Assembly (NCBI GenBank): GCA_964437465.1
Contig: CAYTGI010000006.1
Span: 10,966-74,965, forward strand
Reading direction: 5' to 3'
Length of the DNA stretch: 64,000 nucleotides
Origin: JAGQLF01 sp964437465
GTDB taxonomy: Bacteria; Patescibacteriota; Dojkabacteria; J137
Shown here: piece by piece, positions 1 through 10,000 of the stretch
How the letters are laid out: the number at the start of each line of letters is the position of its first letter
Position numbering within the stretch: position 1 is the stretch's first letter
The notes under the pieces: generated by a model
The model's database searches: none
The model's input: only the letters and a program-made list of their open reading frames with translations
Told to the model about the DNA's origin: nothing
Made by a program: the position numbers and the translations under genes

Positions 1-1570
1 CATCACATGTCCATCCGACTAAACGGTTACAATCAACCCCATCATGAAAACCTATAGGTGAGTGATTAGTTACATTTGTGCAAGAGTTACTGCAATAAGA
101 GCAAGTAGCGCCAAGGGCTGCTCCTGGTGTACAACTTGAGCCATTACTTCCTCCATTATCACACTGTTCAGATCCTTCACGATTATCATCTCCACAACAA
201 GCAGGAGCAGTAAAAGCAAGTGAATTTGATGAAGCTCTCCCTGTAGAACTGTCATAGACTGATGCGTAATAGGTTGAACCAGCATTTAAAGTGAGTCTTG
301 AACCTGATGTTGTACTTGGTTCACCTCCACTATATTGTCTAAAACTATTTGCTAGTTTTCTTACAAATGATGTATTTGCATTTGTATTAAACCAAGAAAG
401 TACTTTAGGATTAGTAGTATCAATATCCACCCAATAGTTATTCCCAGTCCCTGACCAATCTACTTCTATAACTTTTTGACTATTACTATCACAATATGCC
501 CTTGCAGAGGTTACTTGTGGTATTTCACAGTTTGGTGCAACGAAGCTTCGAGAGTTTGTAGATCTTTGGTCTTTAGTTCCATTATATACTGTAGCGTAAT
601 ATCTAGTTCCTGGAGTTATATTAAAAACAGTTCCTGGATTACTGTTATATGGGTTTGCTGTTCTTTGTCTAAAATTAGTAGAATTGGCATTATATCCTAT
701 CGTTGCTCCAGCTCTATAATTCCAAAAAGTTCCTGCAGGGTTTCCTGAAGTTGTATCTAAATCAATATAGTAATCTTGGCCATTTGGACCTGTCCAATCA
801 ATATCTAAAAAAGTTTGCCCATTATTACAGTATGCATTTGCACCAGTAACTTCAGTTACTTGTTCTGCAAGAGAAAATTGAGAAGTTGCCCATACAGCTC
901 TCTGTCCATTACTTTTATAAACACCCCAACAATATGTTCTTCCAGGAGTAAGTGAAACAGATATTGGTGCTTTACTTGGAGAACCTCCATTTTGATACAT
1001 TAGATACCAAGTTCCTGGAACATTCATTGTTGGGCTTGAAAGTATAGGTTCAGTATTACCGGCTGTACAAGTTCCTGTAAATAGGTATAGTGAGTAACTT
1101 CTTGAACCAGTACAATTTACACCCCAATCTGTTACTGTCCAATTGAATTCAATGTTTGAAGTATTAAAAGGTAATACTGCTCCGCTAGATGGATATTTCA
1201 TCCCTGGTGCAGTAGGATTTGTCGGGGAACAACATGTGCATCCTCTAGTTGCTCCACAAGAATTCCTCTGGATTCCAGCAGGGCATTCGCAACCACCCCA
1301 TCCTCCATCGGTATCATTTAAACAACAAGCATTACTATGCCATCCACTTGCACAAAGTATCTTTGGGGGAGGACAATGGTCTCCAGGTGGATTTGAACAT
1401 GTTTCATCAGTTCCACAACCACTGCACTGATTCACATTTGCATTATTACAACATGTTCTTCCAGATTGAGCTTCTAAATTTAATTCACCTACTGAATGAG
1501 AATAAGTAATAAAGGCAATAGAAAAAAGGCAAACAAATAAAAATGTGTGAATAATATTATAAATCTTCAA
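1..1570 (-). CDS. Secreted Cys-rich multidomain protein, 3' end cut by window
   Basis: A continuous minus-strand frame of 523 codons runs off the left edge, so the C-terminus is missing. No in-frame ATG exists. I chose the TTG at 1568-1570 because a TAA lies 45 bases upstream and the TTG leads straight into a signal peptide (residues 1-26, core TFLFVCLFSIAFITY). Residues 40-115 are very Cys-rich. Residues 240-349 and 352-458 are two tandem copies of an Ig/FN3-like beta domain: both open with AYC, carry a DIDW/EVDW strand, YYIDLDTT/YWVDIDTT, TYYA/RYYA near the end, and close with APNC/APAC. Residues 459-505 match the Myxococcus-type Cys-rich repeat pattern (EQCDNG, then CSYCSNSC). It is probably a surface adhesin or wall-anchored protein. 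The exact function is not recognisable. Confidence 0.75.
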   Translation of the reverse strand, partial: MKIYNIIHTFLFVCLFSIAFITYSHSVGELNLEAQSGRTCCNNANVNQCSGCGTDETCSNPPGDHCPPPKILCASGWHSNACCLNDTDGGWGGCECPAGIQRNSCGATRGCTCCSPTNPTAPGMKYPSSGAVLPFNTSNIEFNWTVTDWGVNCTGSRSYSLYLFTGTCTAGNTEPILSSPTMNVPGTWYLMYQNGGSPSKAPISVSLTPGRTYCWGVYKSNGQRAVWATSQFSLAEQVTEVTGANAYCNNGQTFLDIDWTGPNGQDYYIDLDTTSGNPAGTFWNYRAGATIGYNANSTNFRQRTANPYNSNPGTVFNITPGTRYYATVYNGTKDQRSTNSRSFVAPNCEIPQVTSARAYCDSNSQKVIEVDWSGTGNNYWVDIDTTNPKVLSWFNTNANTSFVRKLANSFRQYSGGEPSTTSGSRLTLNAGSTYYASVYDSSTGRASSNSLAFTAPACCGDDNREGSEQCDNGGSNGSSCTPGAALGATCSYCSNSCTNVTNHSPIGFHDGVDCNRLVGWTCD

Positions 1571-1650
1571 GTTATAAATAGAGTTAATCTTAATCAGTAT
1601 ACAGTCTTTTTCTTATACTACTCAAGTTTTTGAATAAAAAATATTTAATC

Positions 1651-1682
1651 AAAAACAAAATCCCACACCTCATGGTGCGGGA
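1651..1682 (-). terminator. Rho-independent terminator after rny
   Basis: Read on the minus strand this is a 9-bp stem TCCCGCACC / GGTGTGGGA (two G-U pairs) with loop ATGA, followed by a T-rich tract TTTTGTTTTT. It lies about 60 bases after the rny stop and just upstream of the secreted-protein gene. A second small hairpin (GAAGC/GCTTC, 1707-1720) sits between it and rny. Confidence 0.8.
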
Positions 1683-1740
1683 TAAGTATCTATAGAATTT
1701 CCCCACGAAGCTTGTGCTTCATGGCTCAATTTATCTCTAC

Positions 1741-3270
1741 TTATTTTGCTTCTTCTGTGGCCCGGATCTCTCTAATAACATTTACTTTAATTACACCAGG
1801 GTAGGACTGGGTTTCTTCAATTCTTTTCGCTATTTTGTGTGCCATAACTTTAGTTTCGTTATCGTCAACATCTTCAGGTTTAACTATAACTCTAACTTCT
1901 CGTCCAGCTCTAATAGCATAAGCTTCTTTTACTCCTTTATTTTCAGCAGCAATTTCTTCAAGAGCTCTAATTCTCTTAATATAGTCTTCATAGCTATCTT
2001 TTCTAGCTCCAGGCCTCGCTCCGGATATTGCATCTGCAATTCTTACTATTTCAGCTTCAACGTATTTAGCTTCTACATCGAAGTGATGAGCTTTAATTGC
2101 ATTAATTAACTTGTCATTTCCCTTAAAATGTTTTGCTGCAATCTCAGCTGAAATATGGTGATGTTGCTTTCCTTCTTCAGGAATTACTTTGCCTATATCA
2201 TGTAGAAGGCATGCAAGTTTTGAAGTCTCAACATCTGCACCAATTTCTTTTGCAAGGTATTCAGCCATTTTTACCATCTCAAGGGTATGTTTAACCAGAT
2301 TTTGTCCATAACTGAACCTATACTTGAATCTACCTAAAAGCATTATGATTTCATCTGGTAGATCGGATATACCTGCTTCGTAAGCCATATCTTCCCCTGT
2401 TTTCTTAATTTCCTTAAGAATATCTTTCTTAACTTTCTCGATTGTTTCTTCTATTGATGCAGGATTAATTTTTCCTGTTGACACAAGCTTATTCATTGCA
2501 ATTGCAGCAACCTCTCTTCTAATTGGATCAAAACAGGAGATTGTTATTTCTGTAGGTGATTCGTCAATTATCACATCAACACCTGTCATCCTCTCAAAAG
2601 TTCTAACATTTCTTCCGTTCTTTCCGATAATTCTACTTTTCATTGATTCATCTTGAATATCAATTGTAGTAGTTGTAGTGTCCGCAACGTAATCAACTGC
2701 ACTTTGTTGCATGGCATCAAGTAAAATAACTTGGCTTTTTTCTTCTATAGTTTCTTCTATATTTTTTTCAGCCTCTCTAATTTTCTTAGCGGTCCAATCA
2801 TGCATATCTTTTTCAACCGCAGCTTTTAGTTGTTTCTCAGCTTCAGCTTTTGTAAGCTTAGCTATCTCTTCTAACTTAGTACTGAGCTTATCGTTGAGTT
2901 GTTTAATTTCATCTTTACGTTCACGAATATCTTTTTCTTTGTCCTCAAGGCTATCAAACCTTTCGTCTAAAGTTTTTGAACGATCGATTAACTTTTTCTC
3001 TCGTTCAGTTAAGAGTCTTTCTTGTTCTTTAATTTGGTTCTTTAATGATTCAGAAGCTTTTTCTGCCTCTTTTTGAATTTCGGCTGATTTTTTTTCAGCT
3101 TCTAATATTTTCTCCTTTGCAATATTACTAGCTTTTTCAATTGCCTCTAGTTCAGATAGCTTCTCAGATCCTCCTTCGTCAATTTTTTTTCGACTATCTA
3201 CATAAATATATCCAGCAAATCCTGAGACAACTAGTAGTAATAAAGCAAGGACGGCCGATATTGGGTCCAT
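1741..3270 (-). CDS. rny: Ribonuclease Y
   Basis: Membrane-anchored endoribonuclease that starts mRNA decay in many bacteria lacking RNase E. The 509 aa (usual length about 520) show the full family layout: an N-terminal transmembrane helix (residues 5-24), a long charged coiled coil to about residue 190, a KH RNA-binding domain with the GKNGRN loop near residue 215, and an HD hydrolase domain with LLHDIGK and a following HHH metal cluster in the C-terminal half. The start ATG directly precedes the TM helix. The gene stands alone, with 226 bp without a gene upstream (AT-rich, no clear site seen) and a terminator downstream. Confidence 0.95.
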   Translation of the reverse strand: MDPISAVLALLLLVVSGFAGYIYVDSRKKIDEGGSEKLSELEAIEKASNIAKEKILEAEKKSAEIQKEAEKASESLKNQIKEQERLLTEREKKLIDRSKTLDERFDSLEDKEKDIRERKDEIKQLNDKLSTKLEEIAKLTKAEAEKQLKAAVEKDMHDWTAKKIREAEKNIEETIEEKSQVILLDAMQQSAVDYVADTTTTTIDIQDESMKSRIIGKNGRNVRTFERMTGVDVIIDESPTEITISCFDPIRREVAAIAMNKLVSTGKINPASIEETIEKVKKDILKEIKKTGEDMAYEAGISDLPDEIIMLLGRFKYRFSYGQNLVKHTLEMVKMAEYLAKEIGADVETSKLACLLHDIGKVIPEEGKQHHHISAEIAAKHFKGNDKLINAIKAHHFDVEAKYVEAEIVRIADAISGARPGARKDSYEDYIKRIRALEEIAAENKGVKEAYAIRAGREVRVIVKPEDVDDNETKVMAHKIAKRIEETQSYPGVIKVNVIREIRATEEAK

Positions 3271-3496
3271 AACTTCATATTGTTAATAAATACACTAAAG
3301 AATAATTAGAAGCTTTTTCCTATTGTAATAGGGTGGATGAATACCTTTTTGTATAAGTCAAATTCTTGTTTTTATCTAAATTTTTCTTATTTTTTTTAAT
3401 ATTTATAAAAAGTTTCATTAAATTTTAAGTCTCTAATTATCCTACTTTAATCTATAATTATATCATATAAGAATTTTCTTCTGTTTTCTATTAAAA

Positions 3497-4621
3497 CTAT
3501 CTAATTCTGTTAGGATCGAAGTATTCACCGTTTTTTATAATACCTCTTCTAGCAAGCTCGTTCATCATCTCCTTTATCTGTTGATTTTTATGAGCTAATA
3601 AATTGTTAAGATTTGTTTGCATACTTTCTTGATCTTTAACCTTAGTTCTTAGCTCATTTAATTCAGCCTCCATTCTATCGAATTTGGTTTTAATATCGCT
3701 ACATTCTTTTGCATCTTCAACCATCTGCTCAAAATCTTTAGACTCTGTTAGTTTTTTTATGAGTTGATCTTCACTTACTCCGATATTTAAGTAATAGTTT
3801 AGATCATTTTGAGCAGGTTCTTTCCCAAGAATTTTCTTATATATTTTATTAATCATCTCCTTTCTCTGTTCTCTATCCATCATTAAGTTGTCAGATCCAC
3901 TAGATGATGAGCTAGGGCTTGAAAGTGAATCAGAGGAGTTAGTAGAAGAGTTATTGGCACCAAAGTTATCTCCAAAAGGGTTTGAAAAATCAGGTAAGTC
4001 AAAATCACCAAACATATCATTACCTCCAGGTTTTTTCTTTACTTCGTGAAGTTTTGGAGGATTGTCTATATATTTTTTTATAGCGATAACTACATTTTTA
4101 GAAAGTTCATCTAGTTTAGTTTCATCCTTTAGAATTTTGTAATCCTCTTCGTTATCTATGTATAGTAGTTCAAAAGCTACTGAGATGGGATTTGTTTGAT
4201 TAAGTATTAAAAGTGAACCAAGATCATGATCGTATTCAGAATGGATTCCTTGGCTCTCAAACTTTGTTAATGAAGTAATCTCTTTTATTAGAACTTCAGC
4301 AAAAGCTTTAGCATTATTTGTTCCATTATCTTCACCAGCATACCAACCTTCTATCCCCCTTTCCCCTCCATCATTAACGTGGATTTCTAAAAAAAGATCG
4401 CCATTCTCTTCACTAAAGCCAGTATCATTTATCCAATTGATTCTATCAAGTAGCTGTAGATCAACAGGAACAGCTTTATGTTCTATCTTCTCTTCATTTA
4501 AGTGTTTGACTACAAGGCTCAATATCTTTCTAGTTAGATCAAACTCTCTTAAATCTTTAAAAACTGCTCCAGGACTCATACTAGTATGAGCAGCTGAAAC
4601 TACAAGTCTTGGTTTTGCCAT
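3497..4621 (-). CDS. N-acetylmuramoyl-L-alanine amidase (Amidase_3 type)
   Basis: 374 aa. The N-terminal ~195 residues resemble the zinc amidases that cleave the MurNAc-L-Ala bond of peptidoglycan. His in SAAHTSM (about residue 12), Glu in LREFDL, His in LEIHVND and the catalytic-type Glu in AFELLYI occupy the positions of the family's metal and catalytic residues. A Ser/Gly/Asn-rich linker follows (about 205-250), then a helical segment (REQRKEMINKIYKKILGKEP) like the DUF4214 repeat, then a coiled coil. There is no N-terminal signal peptide, which is odd for a wall hydrolase. The gene is divergent from the small membrane-protein gene at 4685. Family assignment is good; substrate and location are inferred. 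Confidence 0.75.
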   Translation of the reverse strand: MAKPRLVVSAAHTSMSPGAVFKDLREFDLTRKILSLVVKHLNEEKIEHKAVPVDLQLLDRINWINDTGFSEENGDLFLEIHVNDGGERGIEGWYAGEDNGTNNAKAFAEVLIKEITSLTKFESQGIHSEYDHDLGSLLILNQTNPISVAFELLYIDNEEDYKILKDETKLDELSKNVVIAIKKYIDNPPKLHEVKKKPGGNDMFGDFDLPDFSNPFGDNFGANNSSTNSSDSLSSPSSSSSGSDNLMMDREQRKEMINKIYKKILGKEPAQNDLNYYLNIGVSEDQLIKKLTESKDFEQMVEDAKECSDIKTKFDRMEAELNELRTKVKDQESMQTNLNNLLAHKNQQIKEMMNELARRGIIKNGEYFDPNRIR

Positions 4622-4684
4622 AAACTACTTAATTATTACCTAGATTTTATAGTATATTATTGTATTAGTCGATTAAAGTATTAA

Positions 4685-4951
4685 ATGAATAAGAAAAAAC
4701 TTATTATTATTACATTAGTTTTAACAATTATTTTATTACTATACCTATTTATAAGCTCATATAGGAAATATAACCTAGATCCTGAAATTCAATGTGAAGT
4801 CGCTAATGAGATATGTACCTGTTTGGGATTTGCTTCAAGGACATCAGCTTTAGGTTATCCTCCTATTCATTTCTATGAATGCTCTGGTCTTGAACTGTGT
4901 GTATATACAGGTGAAGAAATAGGTACTTGTTATTCTTCTGTTATAGAATAA
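4685..4951 (+). CDS. Small Cys-rich membrane protein, copy 1
   Basis: 88 aa: Lys-rich N-terminus, one TM helix (residues 5-24), then about 60 extracytoplasmic residues with six cysteines (EIQCEV, EICTCLG, FYECSG, ELCVY, GTCYS). It is a paralogue of the next gene: both have [YD]PDPE/LDPE after the TM, then C-x6-C-x-C, later C-x5-C and a final GxC. Six spaced cysteines suggest a disulfide-stabilised minidomain. I do not recognise a named family. Its start is 63 bp from the divergent amidase gene, and the next copy begins 6 bp after its stop, so the two are probably co-transcribed. Confidence 0.65.
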   Translation: MNKKKLIIITLVLTIILLLYLFISSYRKYNLDPEIQCEVANEICTCLGFASRTSALGYPPIHFYECSGLELCVYTGEEIGTCYSSVIE

Positions 4952-4957
4952 TATCTT

Positions 4958-5221
4958 ATGGTAAAAACTAAGAAATTTAATCCATTACCAATTCTTATAC
5001 CTTTGTTTTTTATAGGATTATTTATTTTTGTAAATGGATACAGAGTTTATGAGCCTGATCCAGAAAGTGCCTGCTTTGTTTCAACTGAAGCTTGCTTGTG
5101 TTTTGGTGTAAGAAGAGAATTTAGTGAAATTACTGATGGGGTAGAGCAAAAGCTAGTTAATTGTGAAGGGCCTGAGATCTGTATACCGTTCTTTGAACAG
5201 CAAGGAGATTGTTTTAGATAA
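4958..5221 (+). CDS. Small Cys-rich membrane protein, copy 2
   Basis: 87 aa, tandem paralogue of the preceding gene: TM helix (residues 10-26), then ACFVSTEACLCFG, LVNCEGPEIC and GDCFR, preserving the six-cysteine spacing. Sequence outside the cysteines has drifted considerably, so the duplication is not recent. The stop codon (5219-5221) directly abuts the stop of convergent parB. Function unknown; likely a cell-surface protein. Confidence 0.65.
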   Translation: MVKTKKFNPLPILIPLFFIGLFIFVNGYRVYEPDPESACFVSTEACLCFGVRREFSEITDGVEQKLVNCEGPEICIPFFEQQGDCFR

Positions 5222-6082
5222 CTACAAAAGCTTACCCATTAAATCGTCTAGCTCCTCTTCTGTTTTGAAAGGGATTGTTATTTTACCTCCTCGTTGTGAT
5301 CTGAAGAACGCGACATTATCTCCGAACTTGCTTTTTAGATTTTTTTCAATCTCTACTGTTCTATTATCCATAATTCTATTAGTAGGTTTCTTATCTTTCA
5401 TCTGTCCTTTGTTTAGTCTTCTCACTAATTCTTCAACAGCTCTGACTGATAGATGATCCTTTAGAATTAGTTTATATGTTGCTATCATTCCATCTTTTGT
5501 TTTAAGACTTAAAAGAGCCCTTGCATGTCCCTCAGAAATTTTCTCTTCTACTAATCCTTTTTTAATCTCATCTGGAAGAGCTAAAAGCCTAATTTTATTA
5601 GCTACTGCCGGTCTACTAATTCCAACTCTCTTAGAAATTTGCTCATGGGTCATTTTAAAAGCTGTGTAAAGCTGCTCAAAAGCCATAGCTTCTTCTAAAG
5701 CATTTAGATCTTCTCTTTGTAGATTCTCAATTACAGCCAACTCAAGCATGTCCTGAGGTGTAGCTTCTTTAATTACTACTGGTACATACTTTAGACCTGC
5801 AAGCTGGGCAGCTCTCCATCTTCTTTCTCCGGCTATTAATTCATATATATTGTCACTTTTTTTTGTTACAAGTAGTGGCTCGATTACACCGTGCTCTCGA
5901 ATTGAATCAGCTAGCTCAACTAGCTTGTCAGGGTTTACTTCAACACGGGGTTGATAGGGATTGGGCACTATTACGTTTGTCGGTAGGTTAGGGATATATC
6001 CAGTTTTTGATGTTATCTCAGAAACAGTAGAGTCACTAATTAGCGCTGATAATCCTTTTCCAAGTGCAGGTTTTTTTGCCAT
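5222..6082 (-). CDS. parB: Chromosome partitioning protein ParB
   Basis: 286 aa, normal ParB/Spo0J length. N-terminal CTP-binding/nuclease-fold segment with the GERRWRA motif (about residues 85-91), then the HTH region for parS binding (EQISKRVGISRPAVANKIRLL) and a C-terminal dimerisation domain. It loads at parS and bridges DNA for origin segregation, with ParA as partner. parA lies 57 bp upstream in the same direction, giving the standard parAB pair. I did not find a convincing parS palindrome in the window. Confidence 0.93.
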   Translation of the reverse strand: MAKKPALGKGLSALISDSTVSEITSKTGYIPNLPTNVIVPNPYQPRVEVNPDKLVELADSIREHGVIEPLLVTKKSDNIYELIAGERRWRAAQLAGLKYVPVVIKEATPQDMLELAVIENLQREDLNALEEAMAFEQLYTAFKMTHEQISKRVGISRPAVANKIRLLALPDEIKKGLVEEKISEGHARALLSLKTKDGMIATYKLILKDHLSVRAVEELVRRLNKGQMKDKKPTNRIMDNRTVEIEKNLKSKFGDNVAFFRSQRGGKITIPFKTEEELDDLMGKLL

Positions 6083-6139
6083 AAAATAAATAATGTATAT
6101 AGTATTTTATAATGTCACAATCCTCATACGACTTCAATA

Positions 6140-6952
6140 TTAATTACCTCCAAAATTAGGTCTAACTAGTGAATCCGGATTCTTCTTCTCAAATCTTTCA
6201 AGTATTTCTTCTGTTAGTCTTCCGTATGCTTGGGCACCAGATGATTCAGGTTCGTACTCTACAATTGCCAATCCATGTGAAGGTGCTTCTGAAAGTTTGA
6301 TATTTCTTGGAACAAGAGTATCAAAAAGTTGATCATCAAAATGATTTTTCAGTTCAACTGCGATATCTTTACTCAAATTTGTTCTTGTGTCGAACATAGT
6401 TAAAACAACACCTCCTATTTCTAAATTAGGATTTAAGTTGTTCTTTACTAGTTTTATAGTATTAACAAGCTGTCCTAAGCCCTCTAAAGCAAAATATTCA
6501 GCCTGAACAGGTATTATGACTTTGTCTGAAGCTACCTGACTATTAATCGTTAAAAGTCCTAGTGAGGGTGGACAGTCTATTAAAATATAATCATATTCAT
6601 TTCTAAGTTGGTCAATCGCGTTCTTTAGAACACTTTCTCTTGACATAGCATTCACCATTTCAACTTCAGCTCCAGCTAACTCTATTGAGGATGGAATAAT
6701 ATGTAGATTTTCAATTCTTGATTCTAAAACAGTATCTTCAGCTTTAGTCTGATTAATTAAAATATCGTATACACTTAACATTCCATCATCTTCAGTATCT
6801 CTTTCAATACCAAGCCCTGAAGTTAAATTGGCTTGAGGATCGATATCTATCAATAGAACTTTCTTACCTTTTCTAGCAAGAAATACTCCAATGTTTAAAA
6901 CACTGGTTGTTTTTCCAACACCGCCTTTTTGATTACTTATAGCTATAACCAT
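6140..6952 (-). CDS. parA: Chromosome partitioning ATPase ParA
   Basis: 270 aa, ParA/Soj/MinD-type deviant Walker ATPase. The Walker A motif KGGVGKTT is at residues 9-16 with both signature lysines; IDIDPQANLTSGLG and the switch segment IDCPPSLGLL follow. Its length is typical of chromosomal Soj. Likely first gene of a parA-parB unit. A weak minus-strand -10 (TATACT) lies about 20 bases before the ATG, implying a short leader. Confidence 0.95.
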   Translation of the reverse strand: MVIAISNQKGGVGKTTSVLNIGVFLARKGKKVLLIDIDPQANLTSGLGIERDTEDDGMLSVYDILINQTKAEDTVLESRIENLHIIPSSIELAGAEVEMVNAMSRESVLKNAIDQLRNEYDYILIDCPPSLGLLTINSQVASDKVIIPVQAEYFALEGLGQLVNTIKLVKNNLNPNLEIGGVVLTMFDTRTNLSKDIAVELKNHFDDQLFDTLVPRNIKLSEAPSHGLAIVEYEPESSGAQAYGRLTEEILERFEKKNPDSLVRPNFGGN

Positions 6953-7014
6953 AATTTATTGATATATCTCAGTATACACCAAATGCGTTAAGTCCAAAGT
7001 TAAAAGTCAAAATT

Positions 7015-10000
7015 CTATGCTTTAGTTATTTTGAAACTAATCTCTTCATCTCCGATTTTTGCCTTTAATGCTTCTTCGTCTAACTCAGATTCTTTAATAC
7101 TTTTTGCCTTAACTGATTGTGATAGATCATTATTAAGAGTGATGAATAGATTTTTTAGGAACTCGCTATCAGTAGAATATTGAAGGTTAATTTGATCATT
7201 CATCTGAAGTTTCATTTTCTTCCTTGCTGCTTGAATATTTCTTGTTAATTCTCGCAATGCACCTTCCATTCTTAGCTCATCATTTATCTCAAGGTTTAAT
7301 CCAACCTGTATTCCAAGGGTAGTATCTCCAATAACTTTTACAGTCTCTGATTCTTCAAATTCAAATTTCTCCATCGCTTCCTTTACATTTAATTCTTTTT
7401 GAATCAGTTCTTTCATCCATCCAGTTAATGCACCAAGATCTTCATTAGTTGAATGAACGTATAGCTCTGATAAAGGTTGTCTTACTTTTTGCCCATTCTC
7501 AACTCTTAGATTATGTCCAAATTCAACAATCTTTCTAATAAGTGACATTTCAGTTTCAATTTTTGTATATTCCTCTATGAACTTCTGATCATGAGTAGGG
7601 AAGTCAGTTAAGTGAATTGATTCTTCCTTATCTTGTAATTCTCCAAATATAATTTCTCTGTAGATATGATCAGTGATGAAAGGAGCAAACGGAGCAAGTA
7701 GCTTTAATGTTTCTACTAAAACGTAGTAAAGAACCTCTAAAGCTCTATGATCTCCAGCTCCAAATCTATCTCGATTAGATCTAATGTACCATTTTGAAGT
7801 TTCAGATATTAGATCGGAAATTGGTTTCAAAGCCTTTGGCACAATGTAACTTTCCATATTCTCGTTAACTTCTTTTATAGTTTTTTGGAGCTTTACCAAA
7901 ATCCATTCATCTAAATTATTCTCGATATCATCAAAAGGAATGTGATCCCAAGGGTGTGAATCACCAGTTACATTTCTTTTATTGTAGGCAAGATCTTCAG
8001 TTGGTTGCCAGTTATGCATATTTGCATATGTTGTTAAGTAGCTGTAGATGTTCCAAAGAGGAAGAGTAATTTCTTGAACCTGTAGTTTTAAATCTTTCTC
8101 ATTGAAGTTAATATCCTCTCCTACTAATAGAGGGCTTCCTAAAAAATATAATCTTAATGCGTCTCCACCGTATTTTTCAATAGTTTGTTTAGGATCAGGA
8201 TAATTTTTAAAACTCTTACTCATTTTTCTTCCATCTGTTCCTGCCATATTCCCTGTTACTATGACATTTTTGAAAGGTGCCTTGTCAAAAACGATTGTAG
8301 AGACTCGAATTAAAACATTAAACCAAGCTCTAATTTGCCCTACATATTCAGCGATATAATCAGCAGGAAAATTATTTTCGAAAATTTCTTTATTCTCAAA
8401 AGGGTAGTGCCATTCAGCTACAGGGACGGATCCTGAGTCTAGCCAGTTATCTAACACATCAGGAATTCGATGATACTCTTTTCCATCTTTAGTTAAAACG
8501 ATCTTATCGCAAACATCTCGATGAAGCATAACCCTCTCATCTCCAAAGTACCAAACTCCATCTTTCTCTTTTATCTGATCATTGTACTCGCTCATCTCTT
8601 CAATACTTCCAACTACAATCTCATCTCCATCTTCAGATCTCCAAATTGGCATAATCGTTGCCCAGTATCTTGTTCTTGAAATTCCCCAATCTGGAGCATT
8701 TTTGATTACTTCAGCCATTCGTCCTTCCTGAAAATGATCTGGAATCCAATTTATATCTTTATTAACCTCAAGCATTCTATCTTTAACCTTATTTATATTT
8801 ACAAAATATGAATCTTGAGCTTTATATATCAATGGATTATCTCCTCTGAAGAATGGTAGTCTGTGTCTGTAAATTTCTGACTTTAAGAGATTTCCTTTCT
8901 TTTTAAGATCCTCTTTAATTGGCTCAGCAGCATCCCTAAGATAAGTTCCCTTAAATTCTCCAACGGTTAAATTTCCTTCATCGTCAATATCTTGATGATC
9001 ACTTAATTTGAACTTTTCTCCTAATTCAAAGTCTTCTGCTCCGAATCCAGGAGCTACATGAAGTACACCTGTTCCATCATCTGTAGTAACTCCTTCATAT
9101 AGATAAACCTTAAAATCATTATCAGTAGTGTCTTTTACAAAATAATCATAAACTGGTTCGTATTCTAATCCCTCGAGATCTTTACCTTTGATTTCGTTTT
9201 TAATTGTTAAATTTTTATGATCATCTCCGAAGATATACTCTAATCTTTTCTTAGCAACAACAAGGTTACCTTCTTCATGTTCAATGACTACATAATCTTC
9301 TTTAGGGTTGACTGCCAGGGCAAAGTTAGAAGGAATTGTCCAAGGAGTTGTTGTCCATGCAACTATAAAAGTATTTTCTGATCCTTTGATTTTTTCTGGT
9401 TTTTTCAATTTAAATTTCACAAAAATACTTAGATCATCAACATCTTGGTAGTTATTAGATTCAGCAACCTCAAATTCTGAAACTGGTGTTGCAGTGTCTG
9501 TAGAGAAGAGCGAGACTCTTTTTCCTTTGTATACAAAGCCTTTTTCATGCATTTGTTTAAATACCCAGATGACTGATTCATTGAATTCAGGATTCATTGT
9601 GTAGTAGGCATTTTCCATATCCACCCATCTTCCAACTGAATCGATATACCATTCCCATTGGCTAGTTACCTCTTCAACATGTTTTCTACATTCCTTTACA
9701 TAGTTATCAATTCCAAATTCTTCTACATCAGCTCGGCTCTTAAGATTAAATTTCTCATTAACTTTTGCTTCAATAGGTAATCCATGACAGTCCCAACCCC
9801 AAACTCTTCTAATCTTTTTACCTCTCATTGCCCAATATCGTGTAACTGGGTCTTTAGTAATTGAGGATAGTAAAGAACCGTAATGAGGCATTCCGGTTAC
9901 AAAAGGTGGTCCATCAACAAAAGTATATCGATTATCTTCATCTTTGGATTCAATCGATTTTTCAAAAATTTTATTTTCTTTCCAGAACTTCAAAACTTCC

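Noticed and set aside
476..1509. Plus-strand frames of 86-95 codons
   Set aside because: They are shadows of the long minus-strand secreted-protein gene, which has a signal peptide, repeats and no stops across 523 codons.
5222..6952. parS site near parAB
   Set aside because: I saw no 16-bp TGTTTCACGTGAAACA-like palindrome in or near these genes; 54119 GGCACGTGAAGT is too far from consensus.
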